DNA of 5,884 nucleotides, taken from positions 1 through 5,884 of the forward strand of contig CAMLSH010000261.1 of NCBI GenBank assembly GCA_946482625.1, in the 5' to 3' direction. Shown piece after piece: positions 5,469-5,884 of the stretch. The notes beneath the pieces were generated by a model that saw nothing but the letters and a program-made list of their open reading frames with translations, was not told the origin of the DNA and searched no databases. Both the position numbers and the translations under genes were made by a program. The stretch is from an uncultured Opitutaceae bacterium (lineage in GTDB: Bacteria; Verrucomicrobiota; Verrucomicrobiae; Opitutales; Opitutaceae). The number at the start of each line of letters is the position of its first letter. The first letter of the stretch is position 1.

Positions 5469-5884
5469 TCACGCGCGCTGGGGCTGCGCGCTCCACCTTT
5501 GAGGCCATGAAGTGCGGGGTTCTTCGGCGATGGATTCGGTGGGCGGGGCTTCATCGGGCGCGGGGCCGAGTTTGAGTTTGTGGGCGAGGCTCATCGCGTC
5601 GAAGGGGGCGCGGACTTTCACGTCATTGTCGAAGAAGACGTAGACGGAGCGACCGGCTTTGCGTGGCTTCGCGGGGGCGGCGATACGTTTGGTGCGCGTG
5701 GGGTTTTTGCCGGAATGCCAGGCGCGGATTTTTCGGGCCCACTCGGTCAGCGCTTTGTCGGTGTAGCCGCTGACGTAGAGTTTTTCGTCACCGTGGAGGC
5801 GCACGTAGATGACATCGGACGTGATGTCTTCGAGGAAGGGCCATTTGCCGGCGGTGTCGGCGATGACGAGGCCGATGTCGTGTT
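5469..5884 (-). CDS. DUF72 (YecE-like) protein, C-terminal part
   Basis: The minus-strand frame enters from beyond the window end and gives 137 residues before TGA (5471-5469). DUF72 hallmarks are visible: HDIGLVIADTAGKWP then DVIYVRLHGDEKLYVSGYT (about visible residues 23-41), the WARKIRAW helix (about 47-54), and the last strand VYVFFDNDVKVRAPFDAMSLAHKL (about 81-104). DUF72 proteins are TIM-barrel-like and of unknown biochemical function. The segment AGKWPFLEDITSD is continuous with the family core, so the GTG at 5804-5802 is an internal valine, not the start. A Pro/Glu-rich tail of about 30 residues follows the core, with a GCGCGC/GCGCGC inverted repeat (5473-5478, 5486-5491) near the stop. 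Same strand as the receptor but about 720 bases upstream of it, so probably a separate unit. Confidence 0.88.
   Translation of the reverse strand, partial: HDIGLVIADTAGKWPFLEDITSDVIYVRLHGDEKLYVSGYTDKALTEWARKIRAWHSGKNPTRTKRIAAPAKPRKAGRSVYVFFDNDVKVRAPFDAMSLAHKLKLGPAPDEAPPTESIAEEPRTSWPQRWSAQPQRA

Noticed and set aside
5455..5470. GAGCG/CGCTC hairpin at the end of the DUF72 gene as a terminator
   Set aside because: Only 5 bp, and on the minus strand the T5 run is about 10 bases away, so it does not meet the usual form.
5204..5554. Minus-strand open frame of 116 codons overlapping the end of the DUF72 gene
   Set aside because: Pro/Arg/Ser-rich, runs through palindromes, and overlaps the DUF72 coding end in another frame.
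1..5884. CRISPR arrays, tRNA or rRNA genes, and integrase or transposase genes
   Set aside because: No regular repeat-spacer pattern, no tRNA cloverleaf or rRNA signature, and no recombinase motif was seen on either strand.

Overview
The window looks like chromosomal DNA from a GC-rich, Gram-negative, LPS-producing bacterium. The best guess is Verrucomicrobiota, close to Opitutaceae. That guess rests on the style of the large TonB-dependent receptor (CarboxypepD_reg-like domain, TonB-box-like motif, Caulobacter/Verrucomicrobia-type plug), on an oxidoreductase-lpxB gene order, and on CACAGAGG-type intergenic repeats. It is inferred from recognition alone; no search was run.

Layout. (1) 1-126, plus strand: the last 41 codons of a Gfo/Idh/MocA-type oxidoreductase. 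(2) 127-369: a non-coding gap with a CACAGAGG repeat cluster, imperfect inverted arms (135-152 and 270-286), and a small hairpin with a -10-like hexamer just before lpxB. (3) 370-1515, plus: complete lpxB, lipid A disaccharide synthase. (4) 1568-1599: a perfect 12-bp stem terminator between the convergent genes, best oriented for the minus strand. (5) 1611-4745, minus: a complete TonB-dependent outer-membrane receptor of 1044 residues with a Sec signal peptide. (6) 4746-5468: about 720 bases without a credible gene. From the receptor outwards it holds two short palindromes, a strongly structured block at 4865-5050 that reads best as a plus-strand RNA and ends in an orphan Shine-Dalgarno-like AAGGAGGAG, an AT-richer stretch, an 18-bp dyad, and two hairpins sharing GGCGTC/GACGCC. 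(7) 5469-5884, minus: the C-terminal 137 residues of a DUF72 (YecE-like) protein running off the window.

How the genes relate. The oxidoreductase tail and lpxB plausibly belong to a lipid A locus; Gfo/Idh/MocA enzymes of the GnnA type sit between lpxA and lpxB in some bacteria. The receptor is a separate single-gene unit whose ligand cannot be read from sequence, since no transport or catabolic partner is in view. The DUF72 gene is on the same strand as the receptor but about 720 bases upstream and is unlikely to be co-transcribed with it.

The feature most deserving follow-up is the structured block at 4865-5050. Its 3' layout (nested hairpin, A-rich linker, closing GCC stem, 3' hairpin, purine-rich GGAGGA) recalls HEARO/omega RNAs of IscB-type elements, but no nuclease gene follows. 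This is a hypothesis to test with covariance models, not an identification.
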